Below are positions 33,797 through 46,710 of a DNA stretch of 64,000 nt, piece after piece. The stretch's first letter is position 1. The number at the start of each line of letters is the position of its first letter. Under the pieces are notes generated by a model. The model was not told the DNA's origin and did no database searches. It was given only the letters and a program-made list of their open reading frames with translations. This stretch comes from Trifolium pratense (lineage: Eukaryota > Streptophyta > Magnoliopsida > Fabales > Fabaceae). The DNA lies in NCBI RefSeq assembly GCF_020283565.1, contig NC_060059.1, positions 28,965,838 to 29,029,837 of the forward strand, in the 5' to 3' direction. The translations under genes and the position numbers were made by a program.

Positions 33797-34028
33797 AAAT
33801 GTATGAAACAGGTATATTTTTAGAATAAGACGAAAGTGCTACAGTGCGTCGCAGCGGGGTATACAGTAGGAAATGGTTTTAAGAAGAAAGTATAAGGTTT
33901 TATTTCTCTGATAAATGTATGAAACAGGTATATTTTTAGAATAAGACGAAAGTGCTACAGTGCGTCGCAGCGGGGTATACAGTAGGAAATGGTTTTAAGA
34001 AGAAAGTATAAGGTTTTATTTCTCTGAT
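33797..34028 (-). repeat. 116-bp tandem repeat at the end of the viral sequence
   Basis: Two identical 116-bp copies (33797-33912 and 33913-34028). Each carries a minus-strand AATAAA (e.g. 34020-34015). They lie just downstream of the viral promoter-like TATA, as expected for the terminally redundant region of a pararetroviral transcript. They could be a trace of a repeated or concatemeric insertion. Confidence 0.8.
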
Positions 34029-34088
34029 AAGTTCTTTTACAAAGTGATTACAATAGAAAGTGGTGCCTAAGATGAGAAACAAATTCCC

Positions 34089-34100
34089 TTTTTATAGGGA
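34089..34100 (-). promoter_or_regulatory. Pararetrovirus-type TATA box
   Basis: The minus strand reads CCCTATAAAAAGGG, followed about 75 bp later by an AATAAA poly-A signal. It stands after the last viral ORF, as in caulimovirid genomes, where the pregenomic promoter follows the coding region. Activity is unknown. Confidence 0.55.
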
Positions 34101-34361
34101 AATATGGAACACTATTTGTTCCGGTAAAAGGTGCTTCTTACCTAAAGCAACCAGTAAATAAAAACGACAAAATTAATAATACAAGCATACGACAAAAGTT
34201 AATAATGTCGGGTACACTGAGGGCCCCATCGACACGATTATTAACTTTGAAATAGAAAAAGAAAATTACAACATAAAACAAACAACTTTTTTTTAAAGTG
34301 GTGTAATTTGCCGGCAGCATCATTTGCTTCCTTGAAATGAATTTTTCTTAACGGGAGAAAA

Positions 34362-34807
34362 TTAACCACGTGTCCTCTTCCCTTGAGCCACGCCTTCTAT
34401 GAGACTGTCCCAGAAATCTTCTGGAGTGGGAGATTGAGATTCTCCTGCTAGGATGTCCATTGAACCCTGAGAAGATGTCGACATTGTATCTTCTTTGCAT
34501 GAAGGAAATGTCTTCAAAAACTGTGATTTCATATGATCAAGAGTCCTGATCATAATCTCGTCTTCAGATTCATTGGGATATTTCTTTTGGAAATAGCTTT
34601 TCATCTGATCTAGAGAGAATTGAGTAGCCTCTTGACCACCTTTCTTGGATTTATCTTCCTGAATTGATTTATTAATACTGCTAGCAATATTTTGAATATC
34701 TTCTGGGGACATTTTATTCCACCATTTAAAGAAAAAGTTTCTTTCTAGGATCGGAATATTAAACCGATCTTTTGAAATCTTCAAAGACCACCTCCAAATC
34801 CATGGAA
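34362..34807 (-). pseudogene. Caulimovirid ORF2, 3' part (beyond the CACTA insertion)
   Basis: This minus-strand frame continues ORF2 on the far side of the CACTA element. It is hydrophilic, Ser/Glu/Lys-rich, contains SPEDIQNIASSINKSIQEDK near its start and ends with a TAG-type stop at 34362. I recognise no domain. It follows the transposon border with the 3-bp target duplication GAA (34805-34807), so the frame was continuous before insertion. Described as a broken endogenous viral sequence only. Confidence 0.7.
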
Positions 34808-35689
34808 CACTACTGCAGAAAGGGGATTCCACTACTGGCCAAATGGACTTTCCACTACTGGCCGTGGCCGTAGTGAATGCTGGCGTCGTTGTAAGTCCAG
34901 ACTTTCCACGTCGGGTCTTTTAATACCCGTCGTGGTATCCTAATTTCTTCTTTAATTATTATTTAAAATTATGTAGATTCCACGTCGGTTTTTCCAATTA
35001 CCCGTAGTGGTATGTACGGGATTCCACGTCGGTTATAATGAATACCCGTAGTGGTATGTATGGTTTCAAATTTTTTTAATATAAATCATGGGGATTCCAC
35101 TACGGTTTTAATGTATACCAGTAGTGGTATGTATGTTTTTCACGACTGTTAAACTGAATATCAGTAGTGGTATGTTTGATATTTTTTTTTTTTTTTTCGT
35201 TTTTTGCTTCCTGTACAATTTTTAGGCATCACAAACAGACCATATGTATTGGTACCTCTTTTTATCCACTACAGACCACTATGTGAATACTCTATCAGGG
35301 CTTAAATTAAATACAGCCAAAACCATTCAACAAGTTCAATCATGTAATATAATTTATAGTATAAATTTTTATGCCATACAATTTTTTTTTATTGCTATTA
35401 AACTATAATGCTACTGCTATACAAGTTCAATCATGTAATACTACAAACTATAATTTTGCTGCTATACAATTTTTTTTTGAAACCTCACCATAGTTTTGTT
35501 GAAACCACACCCACAGGTATATAGTTTTGTTGTAATTAACTTAATCCATTCCTTTGGCTAAACGATCGTGCTCATATAACTTTATTAACATCATTTAGAT
35601 AAATGATCCTTAGTTTGTTTTATGATTCTATGCCTAAAAGATATTTCCATTGAAATGTAAGGTCCTTTTTAATGCATATATATAAAGGA

Positions 35690-36655
35690 CCATGCCTGAG
35701 GTGTGCCGACAAGTGGAACCATTATCTCAGGATGAACTGCAATACCATCTTTACTCGCTGAAACAGCAGCTTGGAAAATTGCGCGAGCCTGCATCTCGGT
35801 CAATTCTGGATATGATATTCCCAACCTATTCACATAATTTCAAATTGTTAATTGTTATTTTGCAAATATGGATAGTTATTTGGTATGTGCAAGCATCATA
35901 AGAAGAGGACAAACCTGCAGCCGCGAAAACCAAGCATGGGATTAACTTCTGAGAGTTTTTCTATCCTAGAGGATATTTCTTCTTTTTTCATGTCTGTCAA
36001 AGAAGTTAGTTCACTGGAAATTTGCTCCAAGTTACCTTTAGGAAGAAATTCATGAAGTGGAGGATCTAACAATCGGATTGTAACTGGGAGACCGTCCATT
36101 GCACGAAAAATTCCTTCAAAATCTGATCTTTGATAAGGTAACAACAAATCAAGCGCAGCTTTCCTTTGTTCTAGGGTAACAGCCATGATCATCATTCTTA
36201 CAGCCTTTAACCTCTCATCTGAAGCAAAAAACTAAAACACAACAAAACATGCACAAAATCATAATTTGTACTACCCTGTGTTAAAATCATAAAAAATGAC
36301 GATTTCAAGCATCGCAAGGATAACTTTTATCTTATGCTATACAGGAGTTGAATATTATTTGTACCATGTGTTCTGTCCTGCAAAGTCCAATCCCTTGTGC
36401 ACCATTTCGTCTAGCTTTTATTGCGTCTTCAGGTGTGTCAGCATTTGCCAAAACCTGATAGATAACAATGATATGAGTGAAATTACCTAACAAGAATTAG
36501 TCATTAGATGTTTTGATTTGACTCAAGACTTGTGCAGCTAATAAAGAATAGCACCTTCAGTTTCCTTATTTCATCAGCCCAAGACATGAAAGTTTCCATA
36601 TCATCAGTTAGAGATGGTGGAGAAAGTGCCTGCTTTTCCAATATCATTAAAGCTC
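35690..36655 (-). pseudogene. Captured pyruvate orthophosphate dikinase (PPDK) exons
   Basis: At least four exon-like pieces in order on the minus strand match plant PPDK. About 36655-36551 has [20 protein letters not shown]; about 36455-36372 has [20 protein letters not shown] and IGLCRTEH; 36211-35917 has [40 protein letters not shown] and [17 protein letters not shown]; about 35830-35690 has [20 protein letters not shown] and [17 protein letters not shown]. These cover part of the PEP/pyruvate-binding C-terminal TIM-barrel domain. Introns are kept, so capture was at DNA level. The swivelling phosphohistidine domain and the ATP-grasp domain are absent. Similarity to PPDK appears high, so capture may be fairly recent. 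No product is likely to have kinase activity. Confidence 0.9.
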
Positions 36656-36662
36656 TCTACAA

Positions 36663-37583
36663 ACTAGATAATACAAGGGACTCCTGTTTTCAATCCAACA
36701 GCCATATTAGCAGCCCAGTTTATGTATGCATGACCAGCAGCTCCCGTTGCCCTACTCTCTGGTCCGTATTCGTTCTCAATCTAGATAATACAAGAGTGTA
36801 GCAAAAAAGGAAAAGGACAAGACTTCATCTTAAAGCAGTAGTTTATTGGTATGAAATGTGAATACACTTAAGCTCCATCTACTCCTAGTTTTTTCAGCAT
36901 TTTCTTCGATTATGCACACATTGAAAAAGAACCGCATACCTGAGAAAAAATGATTGGACCACCCTGAGATTGAAACAACTTTTCATTCTTCATCATTTGA
37001 ACAATCTTCTGAGTAAAACCTTGCATAGCTTCCTAAAATAACCAAAAACAAAATTATATCAATCAGATTATTCAGGACTCAAGACAACAACCAGCATTGA
37101 TAAACCAGGTCATGAAATCACAGAAAATTTAACCTTGAAAGGCCCATTATCTGTTCTGAAGCTTATGCCAGGAACAAACTTCAACCAAACAGGAATTCCC
37201 CTATACCATCAACTTAAATTGTTAATCACAATAAGCTTACATAAAACTAAAAAACAAAAATTGAAGCAGCAACATGTAATGTACCCAAAATTCCACTCAG
37301 CACAAACATAAGGTCCAATGCGAAGATTGGCGTAAAGCCCCACTTTTTGCACTGTCTTAATAAACCTTACTAGATCATATCTTCCTTCAAAATTGTACTG
37401 CAATGCAACCCATAATCAGAAAAAACAACAAAAATACCAAAAGAATACTTTTTTAAAGGGCTTCATGAGGAATAAGGGTATTATTACATTGTGAGGAGAT
37501 GGTTCATGAACATCCCAGAAGACATAAGTGTCAATAACATCAAGACCACCATGTTTGGCCTTACGAATTAGATCTTCCCACAT
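36663..37583 (-). pseudogene. Captured beta-galactosidase (GH35) exons
   Basis: Five minus-strand exon-like pieces in correct order with GT-AG borders: 37583-37488 ([20 protein letters not shown]), 37397-37285 ([20 protein letters not shown] and [13 protein letters not shown]), 37200-37134 ([20 protein letters not shown]), 37032-36940 ([20 protein letters not shown] and GGPIIFSQ) and about 36782-36663 ([20 protein letters not shown]). They match the N-terminal part of the catalytic TIM barrel of plant GH35 beta-galactosidases, which trim galactose from cell-wall polymers. The piece includes the proton-donor region IENEYG but not the downstream nucleophile. The signal peptide is not seen. The last exon runs into a stop shortly before the PPDK part. 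Retained introns show DNA-level capture. Confidence 0.9.
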
Positions 37584-38324
37584 CTAAAAATCACACATTT
37601 GAAACAAATTACAAAGCAATAAGTTGAACTTAATAATCTTAACATGCTAAATATATTTTACGTTAATTACCTCTCTACAAACTATAATTTCATAAAGCTC
37701 AAAAATTAATTACAACTTTTGAAACCTCACCATGATAAACAATAAGGAAAGGCAACTTCCAATACATGTCTTAGCACCATGTGCCTCTGCCTGAACCATG
37801 TCAAGAGAAAAAACTAACATTGAGACAATAAGAAAAATAATTAAGGGATGAGCTCTCAAGGCTCGCTCAAATATACTATCTCAATGAAATCATACTAAAA
37901 TTAAATCTATGATGATAAATTTCATTAAAACATCAAATTTTGAATCTAAACCTAATTACTAAATTTCAAAATCATACTAAAATTTCAAAAACCCTAAAAA
38001 TTTAACAATAAACAAATGAGAAACTGGACCTGGATTTTGAAGATTGAAGTTGAAGGTTGAAAGAATCCGAGGAGAAGGTTGAATGAAGGTGAAATCAGAG
38101 AACGGATCTGAAGCTTGGAGGTGAAATCAGAGAGTGAATTTGAAGGTGAAATTAGAGAACGAAGATGAGTTGAAACGAACTAAGGTGAAAACGAACCTGA
38201 ATCTGAACGAACGAAGATGAGTGCAGCGGATTTGAAGGATTTTTGAGTGAGAAAGAGGAAGGGAAATAGTTTTAGGGTTTTTAGTGAGAAAGATTTCACG
38301 TACGAGAGAATGAGAAGGAAAGGG

Positions 38325-38406
38325 TATACAGTCTAAGTTAAGGGATTTAACTACCGTTGAAAGGGTATACAGTCTAAGTTAAGGGATTTAACTACCGTTG
38401 AAGACC
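38325..38406. repeat. 41-bp tandem duplication inside the CACTA element
   Basis: The unit beginning GGGTATACAGTCTAAGTTAA and ending ACTACCGTTGAA occurs twice in direct succession next to the right subterminal repeats. Confidence 0.85.
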
Positions 38407-38640
38407 AAATCAGTAGTGAAATCCAATTAAAACAAATTTCAACATAATTACAACATTGCCACCGTGTCTACTTTTCACTACTGATTTAAGAAAATCAGTA
38501 GTGAAATCCCTTGTCTATGAACTTTTCACTACTGGTATTCAAATATCAGTAGTGGAATCCTTTGGTCAAATGTGTTTCACTACTGGTATTCACATACCAG
38601 TAGTGGAATCTCTTATCCAAAAGTCATTTTTCTACTAGTG

Positions 38641-39490
38641 GAATTTGGAATTTTATTAAGAATAAAGCTGGACATTGTCCTGTAATTAAATTATCTGAAG
38701 TGATTTTTAAAATTAAAGGACTATTATCACACCAAGAATTATAAAGATCTAATAATTCTTTTGGTAAAATTTCTAGAGAAGGACCAAATTTGATCCACCA
38801 CTCAAAAAACCAATTTGGTATTTCAGAAGCCAAAATATTCGGGTTAATTGAGAAAAACCAAGAATGTTTATTCTTTGGATTCTGGTAATAGAATACTTGC
38901 GTAAAGGCTTGGACATAGTCCCAATAATTAAAATATATATATTTTCCTTCAGCTACTTTAATAGCTTTTTCTCCATTTGGGTTAAATCCCCATTCTCTTG
39001 GGAGTAAGATCTTATTAATATGGCATTTTGAAAAATTTATAAAATTTTCTGGGTTATTACCTTGATAATAATGGGTTATAGTTACAGATTCTGTAACATT
39101 TAATAGAATTTCTAAATTCGGTCTTGATTTTCCAAAAAGACCTGGATATCCCCTTGAATCTAGATACTTTGTTTTTACTGACCAACCATTATTATTGGCT
39201 TGGGTTATATCATCATGTTCAACATGCATAATTTTCTCTGTAACAGGATTTTCAAAATATTCTGAAACCTGTTCTGGATTATTAATCATAGTATCCTTAT
39301 AAGTTATTAACTTATTTTGCTCATTTGAATTTGAAGAAGATGCTTCTTCTTTTCTGGGTGTTTGCTTATTTTTATTATAAGCAATTGTGGTCCAATCCCC
39401 TATTAGAGGAATGTTAGATTCTTGCAAAGGCACTATGTCTCTGCTATGTCTTCCTCGGCCACGACCTCTTCCCCCGTAGGGGCCTGACAT
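38641..39490 (-). pseudogene. Caulimovirid ORF2, 5' part, interrupted by the CACTA element
   Basis: ATG 39490-39488 lies one base after the stop of ORF1 (TAAGATG). The frame stays open for about 283 codons to the CACTA border at 38640, after which it reads into transposon sequence and stops. The N-terminus is Gly/Arg-rich (GPYGGRGRGRGR), which suggests nucleic-acid binding; the rest is Asn/Lys-rich with several Trp and Tyr (e.g. NWFFEWWIKFG). I recognise no named domain. A second ORF of unknown function after the polyprotein fits bicistronic caulimovirids such as florendoviruses, but genus cannot be fixed by eye. The remainder is at 34362-34807. Broken endogenous viral sequence, described only. 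Confidence 0.75.
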
Positions 39491-39491
39491 C

Positions 39492-42400
39492 TTAGTCGCC
39501 CTGCAAAAATTCACGTGTAAGGTAATCAGCTAGAGAATTATTTTCTCCTTTAATGTATTGAATATCAAAATCAAAAGCAGATAATTGGGCTTGCCATCCT
39601 GCAAAAATTTGTTTTGCAACTAGATTTTTAACATCCTTTTCAATTATTGACTTAGCTGAACTACAATCAATCCTGAGTAAAAACTTTTGATTTAAAAGGT
39701 CACTTTGAAATTTAGAAATGCATTTTATAATGGATAGCATTTCTTTTTTTATAGTTGAATATTTTTTCTGAGTATCATTCCATTTTCCAGAGGTAAATCT
39801 AACAAGGACTTCTTTCGAAGTTTCTGGTATAACCTGTTTCAGGATACCTCCATATCCTAAATTGGAGGCATCAGTCTCAACAATCTTAAAATATTTAGGA
39901 TTAGCTAAGGATAAGCAAGGCAAACATTTAACTTTAGCTTTTATGTTTTTAACTGCCTGGGTATGATTCTCAGTCCAAGGGCCAGGTTTATTTTTAAGCC
40001 TGTTATAAAGAATAGCGGTATCCTCTGCTAGATTTTTATAATAGTCTGAAATATAATTCAAACTTCCCAAAAATCTTTGTAATTGGGTTTTATCAATGAT
40101 AACGTCGGGAAATTTAGAAGCAAATTCAATACTTCTACTAATAGGAACTATTGTTCCTTGATTAATTTCATGTCCTAAAAATCTGACTTTTGTTTGAAAA
40201 AGTTTCATTTTGGGTGCAGATAAAACAAGACCATTATGTATAATAATGTTTTTAAATATTTTTAAATGTTTAAAATGCTGATCTAGGGATTTAGAAAAGA
40301 CTAACACATCATCAATATAAACAATAATAAAATCTGAATAAGGATTAAAAATATCATTCATTATATTCTGGAATTCAGAAGGGGCATTCTTTAATCCAAA
40401 AGGAAGGACATTCCATTCATAATGTCCAAAAGGAACGGCAAAAGCTGTTTTATATCTATCAGTTTCATTAATCTGAATTTGCCAATATCCAGACTTCATG
40501 TCAAATTTTGAAAATATTAATGAGTCATTTAACCTATCTAATAAGTCTTTCTTATTAGGAATAGGATATCTAATCCATTTTAAAACCTTATTAAGGGGTT
40601 TATAATTGATAACAAGTCTAGGAACACCTCGTTCCTTTTCAGCTGCCTTATTCACATAAAAAGCAGTACAACTCCAAGGGGATTTTGAAGTCCTAATTAA
40701 TTTTTTGTTAAGTAAAGATTCTATTTCATTTTTACATAAACCAAGATATTCTTGATTCATTTGGGCTGGTCTAGCCTTAGTAGGAACCTGACTTTCTTTA
40801 AAGTCATCCTCATAGGGTAAAGAAACAACATGTTGTTTTCTATTCCAAAAAGCATTAGGAAGGTCATTACAAACTTCGGTTTGAAATTGACTTTCCAGTT
40901 TCCTAATTTGAATTTTAATCTTCTCATCATCAAGTTGATTTTTAATATTGAAAATATTAATTTCTTCTTTAAGGAAACATATTTGTTTTTCTTTTTTCTT
41001 TAAAAGTAAATCTCTTACCTCATTAAGCATTCTAGTTTGAGGGTCAGAAATAAAATCAAAAGTAATTTTTCGGTTTTCCAAAATAGTTGTGATGCCCTTT
41101 TGATCAATCTTAATTATAGGCATTATCATATGTAAAAAAGGAGTACCCAAAATAATCCTATGGGTTAAATCTTTTACCAAAATAAATGGAGTTGGTAAGC
41201 AAATATTATCTTTACAAATATAAGTATTATCAAGTTTGAAATTAACTTGAAGTTTACTTCCACCAGCCTGGGTAAAACTTTGGGTAGTTTTGACAAAATA
41301 TTTTGTAGGGATAATACCCTCCTGAATACAATTAAGATCTGCTCCACTATCAATAAGGGCTACTTCATCTTTTAAAACAAAGATTTTATTAACTATCAAA
41401 GTAATTTTAGTAAACCATTTTTGAGAAGTAACTCTTTGAATAATATTCAAATAGCCTTCAGAGTGATAAGAGGGATTTTTTATTAAATCACTATTATTTA
41501 TTAGAATATTATTATTTTCTAAAATACTAACCTTATGATTAAGGATATCATTATTATTTTTTATCTGAATAATCTCGGATTTTAACTGATTAACTTCCCT
41601 TTTTAAATCTGTTATTGAAACCGGAGTTTCTTTAATATTAACCTGTTGAAATCTAGATAAGACTTCACTGAGCTGGTAGGGAGCTTCACTAATCATGGGA
41701 GATTTTTCCCTGGAATTTTCCTTAATCAGAAATTCAATCATTTTCCTTTTCAGATTATTATATGAAATAGACTCTAAGACTTTTAAAGCTTGAACTTGTT
41801 CTGAGGTAAGAACATTTAATCCATTCATGTTAACAATGGATTTCCAGTAATCTAACTCATTACATTGACAATTCTTATTGTCTGAATCACTATCTCCAGT
41901 GCTTAATTCTTCATTTTCTTCTGACATATAATCAGATTCCTCATTAATTTCTGACATATAATCAGATTCTTCAAACTCATGATCTGAGTTTAGTAATAAA
42001 ACCTTTTGTAAATGATTCCTAAGATCCTCATCCTCAATATTATTGAGAGCTTTCTTAGTCAAACATTCGTTAGCATAATGGCCAACTTTTCCGCACTTAT
42101 GACAAGTGATACCTAATTTCTTGGCTTTTCTCTTCCTCTTAGGGTAAGATTTATAAGGTTTGTTGTCTATCTCCTTTTTGTATTTATGCCCTTTTTTTCT
42201 AAAAGGTTTAGTATAACCCTTATTTTTTCTAGGGTTTCTGTATTCCTTGCCTAATTTCATTCTCTTCCTTTCTTTAGAAGGAGGTGTCCCTAAGTCAAAA
42301 GCAAATTGTTCACAAAACTCTCCTAATTGGTGTTTCTCTGTAAGACGTTGTTTTTTCAACTGGTTTTTGAGTTTTATGTCATTACATAAATTTAATCCTT

Positions 42401-42938
42401 CATTTACACAGGCACTAATAATTTGGCCGTAGGTCAAATCAGAGTAATTTATATTAACTCCGTCATTTTTATTGCGAAGGGACTGCCTTACCTTTTCACT
42501 AAATAAGTGAGGTAGACCATCAATAAATTTTGATTTCCAATGAATTGAATTAGGATTAGTTAATTGAAAAACTCTAGACAGGAATGTGTCTTTATACCAC
42601 CTAAAATGTGTTAAAGATGGACATCTAAGGTTTTGGAGAAGGGTATTTAGCTTCTCAGCTATGGGAATATTGGTTCCAACAAAATGTTGCAGAATAGAGA
42701 GACATATTATATAAACTGCATCTTCTTCACCAGTCATAGCTGTGGTAGCTAACATAGAACTACTAGATTCTTCTATTTTAATAATTTTTTTATGAGAAAG
42801 AATTTCTTTCTTTTGGGCATCACTAAGATAATGATCCCACCATCCTCTGAGTTGACCGACAAAACCCGTAGTAATAAAGGAGGCTATAGAGCTGTCTGAA
42901 TTACCTTGTTGTTTACAGACAGTGGAATACATAATCAT
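39492..42938 (-). CDS. Endogenous caulimovirid polyprotein ORF (CP-like, CCHC, protease, RT, RNase H), 5' truncated
   Basis: A 1148-codon frame is uninterrupted from ATG 42938 to TAA 39494-39492. In order: a coat-protein-like region (residues about 20-215, with GQLRGWWDHYLS and HWKSKFIDGLP), a basic segment, a CCHC zinc knuckle CHKCGKVGHYANEC (about 277-290), a coiled acidic segment, a retropepsin-type site DSGAD (about 528), reverse transcriptase with YIDDVLVFS (about 873) and RNase H starting ETDASNLGYGG (about 1018). This is the Caulimoviridae order. No movement-protein domain precedes it: the frame remains open upstream into the (AT)n tract at 42971, so the viral 5' part has been lost. 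The absence of integrase and LTRs argues against a Ty3 retrotransposon. It is an incomplete genomic copy, and ORF2 is broken by a transposon. Confidence 0.85.
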   Translation of the reverse strand: MIMYSTVCKQQGNSDSSIASFITTGFVGQLRGWWDHYLSDAQKKEILSHKKIIKIEESSSSMLATTAMTGEEDAVYIICLSILQHFVGTNIPIAEKLNTLLQNLRCPSLTHFRWYKDTFLSRVFQLTNPNSIHWKSKFIDGLPHLFSEKVRQSLRNKNDGVNINYSDLTYGQIISACVNEGLNLCNDIKLKNQLKKQRLTEKHQLGEFCEQFAFDLGTPPSKERKRMKLGKEYRNPRKNKGYTKPFRKKGHKYKKEIDNKPYKSYPKRKRKAKKLGITCHKCGKVGHYANECLTKKALNNIEDEDLRNHLQKVLLLNSDHEFEESDYMSEINEESDYMSEENEELSTGDSDSDNKNCQCNELDYWKSIVNMNGLNVLTSEQVQALKVLESISYNNLKRKMIEFLIKENSREKSPMISEAPYQLSEVLSRFQQVNIKETPVSITDLKREVNQLKSEIIQIKNNNDILNHKVSILENNNILINNSDLIKNPSYHSEGYLNIIQRVTSQKWFTKITLIVNKIFVLKDEVALIDSGADLNCIQEGIIPTKYFVKTTQSFTQAGGSKLQVNFKLDNTYICKDNICLPTPFILVKDLTHRIILGTPFLHMIMPIIKIDQKGITTILENRKITFDFISDPQTRMLNEVRDLLLKKKEKQICFLKEEINIFNIKNQLDDEKIKIQIRKLESQFQTEVCNDLPNAFWNRKQHVVSLPYEDDFKESQVPTKARPAQMNQEYLGLCKNEIESLLNKKLIRTSKSPWSCTAFYVNKAAEKERGVPRLVINYKPLNKVLKWIRYPIPNKKDLLDRLNDSLIFSKFDMKSGYWQIQINETDRYKTAFAVPFGHYEWNVLPFGLKNAPSEFQNIMNDIFNPYSDFIIVYIDDVLVFSKSLDQHFKHLKIFKNIIIHNGLVLSAPKMKLFQTKVRFLGHEINQGTIVPISRSIEFASKFPDVIIDKTQLQRFLGSLNYISDYYKNLAEDTAILYNRLKNKPGPWTENHTQAVKNIKAKVKCLPCLSLANPKYFKIVETDASNLGYGGILKQVIPETSKEVLVRFTSGKWNDTQKKYSTIKKEMLSIIKCISKFQSDLLNQKFLLRIDCSSAKSIIEKDVKNLVAKQIFAGWQAQLSAFDFDIQYIKGENNSLADYLTREFLQGD

Positions 42939-42968
42939 TCTATGTATTATATCAATAATTTGCTTATC

Positions 42969-45387
<2,419 letters not shown>

Positions 45388-45720
45388 TGTTTTTTTTATA
45401 AGCAAAATTTTATTATAAGGGAATATTAGGGGTACTCAATCTCTTACAATACAAAGCATATGATTAAATGCTTTAGAGACATACAAGAGGATTACTACAC
45501 CAATCATAAAAAGAGAAATAGGAATTCCGGCCTTTGCGACACCTAAATCAGAACCAAGAAATAATTTTAATATCATCTATCAATAGGGAGCCGTTTAGAA
45601 TAATCTCATTGAACACCACGTTATTTCTCAATTTTCAAATACACCAAATGGTAGTCAGTCATATCAAGTGATTCCAACTCTCATACTAAATGTAGAACAT
45701 AATATTTTTTCTAGCTAGGC
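45388..45720 (-). mobile_element. Degenerate LINE 3' end
   Basis: The minus strand ends with TTGTAAGAGATTGAGTACCC and a tail near 45388, parallel to the better preserved LINE end at 46711 (shared features: TTGTAAG..TTGAGTAC, CACCAAT, GGAATTC near the former stop). No open frame remains. Confidence 0.5.
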
Positions 45721-46228
45721 TGAATTAGTCATGCTGAGTCAAAAATTTATGAACAACTCATTAGGTCAAATCGCATAATTTAATACTAAAAAAATTTAAA
45801 CTTCATTTTAACAAATGTTTAATGATTGAAATAACTAAAACTTGATGATGACAGTCTTAAGCTTATATTAGTTAAAGCTAAGTATACGCCAGTTGTTGCT
45901 TTTATATATAATAATAATATATAATAATAATAATAATAGTTTTTAGTATTCACAAATATATGCGATGTGGGGACTATTTGTTTCACTGTTTATACAATTT
46001 GTTTTTATCAAATCTCTCTTTGTAAACTTAAATGTGGCTAATTCTTTATTATATATAATCGAACTGATTTATGAATCAAACGAGTCGAACTATATATAAT
46101 TCAGTTCATTTATTTAACGAACTTAATTTTTAACTTAAATTCAACTCTTTTAGTTCATGAACCAAGTTCAATGAAACAATTATCGAACTGAACTTCGAAC
46201 TATATACAATTATCAGACTGATTTAATT

Positions 46229-46650
46229 TATGCTTAAATCGGAATTTTACCCCTCCTAGTTTAAAATCCGGAATTTTACTCCCCTATTTTATAATTTTTT
46301 GGATTTTGCCCCCCCCTACCCCAACCAAAATTCTGCACAAAATCTGCTTTTGAGCCTCAAGTTCAAAGCTTCACTAAAACAGTAATTTATCTCTCTCTGT
46401 AACTCCAAATTTAATGGAGTTTGATTATGTTGAAAGCTAACTCCATTACGGTCATTTCGGTATCCGTTTGGTGAATTATTGATACAAATTGAGTTTTGTG
46501 CGAAACTTTGAAGTTGGAACTAGAAAGCTGATTTTATACATAATTTTTTTTTGGGGGGGGGGGGGGGGGGGCAAAATCCAAAAATTTTAAAATACGGATG
46601 TAAAATTTCGATTTTTTCAAAACAGAGGGGTAAAGCTGCATTTAAGCCTT
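46229..46650. mobile_element. Foldback MITE-like element with long G tract
   Basis: The left end TGCTTAAATCGGAATTTTAC and the reverse complement of the right end (GGCTTAAATGCAGCTTTACC) are related, and inner parts (TTTTTGGATTTTGCCCCCC) are inverted copies. The style matches the CCCC-containing foldback elements at 1094 and 31911. A run of about 20 G lies at 46552-46571. Confidence 0.55.
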
Positions 46651-46710
46651 TAATTTATTAATTTTAGGGAAGAATAACATTGTTAACACAAATTTGTTTT
46701 CGATAAAGTA

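Larger units (their letters stand above)
34808..38640 (-). mobile_element. Non-autonomous CACTA transposon (3.8 kb) carrying host gene fragments
   Basis: Ends are CACTACTGCAGAAA (left) and, as reverse complement of the right end, CACTAGTAGAAAAA. The 3-bp target duplication is GAA (34805-34807 and 38641-38643), as expected for En/Spm-type elements. Both subterminal regions (about 34826-35180 and 38404-38635) have many short repeats of the type CCACTACTGG/CCAGTAGTGG and CCCGTAGTGGTATG in direct and inverted orientation, the usual transposase-binding arrays. There is no transposase frame. The interior holds beta-galactosidase exons (36663-37583) and PPDK exons (35690-36655), both on the minus strand. 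Confidence 0.95.

Noticed and set aside
34808..34832. First codons of the frame that ends at 34362
   Set aside because: They lie in the CACTA terminal sequence, so they are not part of the original viral ORF.
39491..39514. Upstream start of viral ORF2 at 39514
   Set aside because: It needs a GTG start overlapping ORF1; the ATG at 39490 one base after the ORF1 stop is the better start.
42247..42432. Plus-strand 61-aa frame
   Set aside because: Opposite-strand shadow of the viral polyprotein with no domain.
39492..42938. Ty3/gypsy retrotransposon
   Set aside because: No integrase domain follows RNase H, no LTRs flank it, and the coat-like region, second ORF and promoter-plus-poly-A region after the last ORF fit a caulimovirid.
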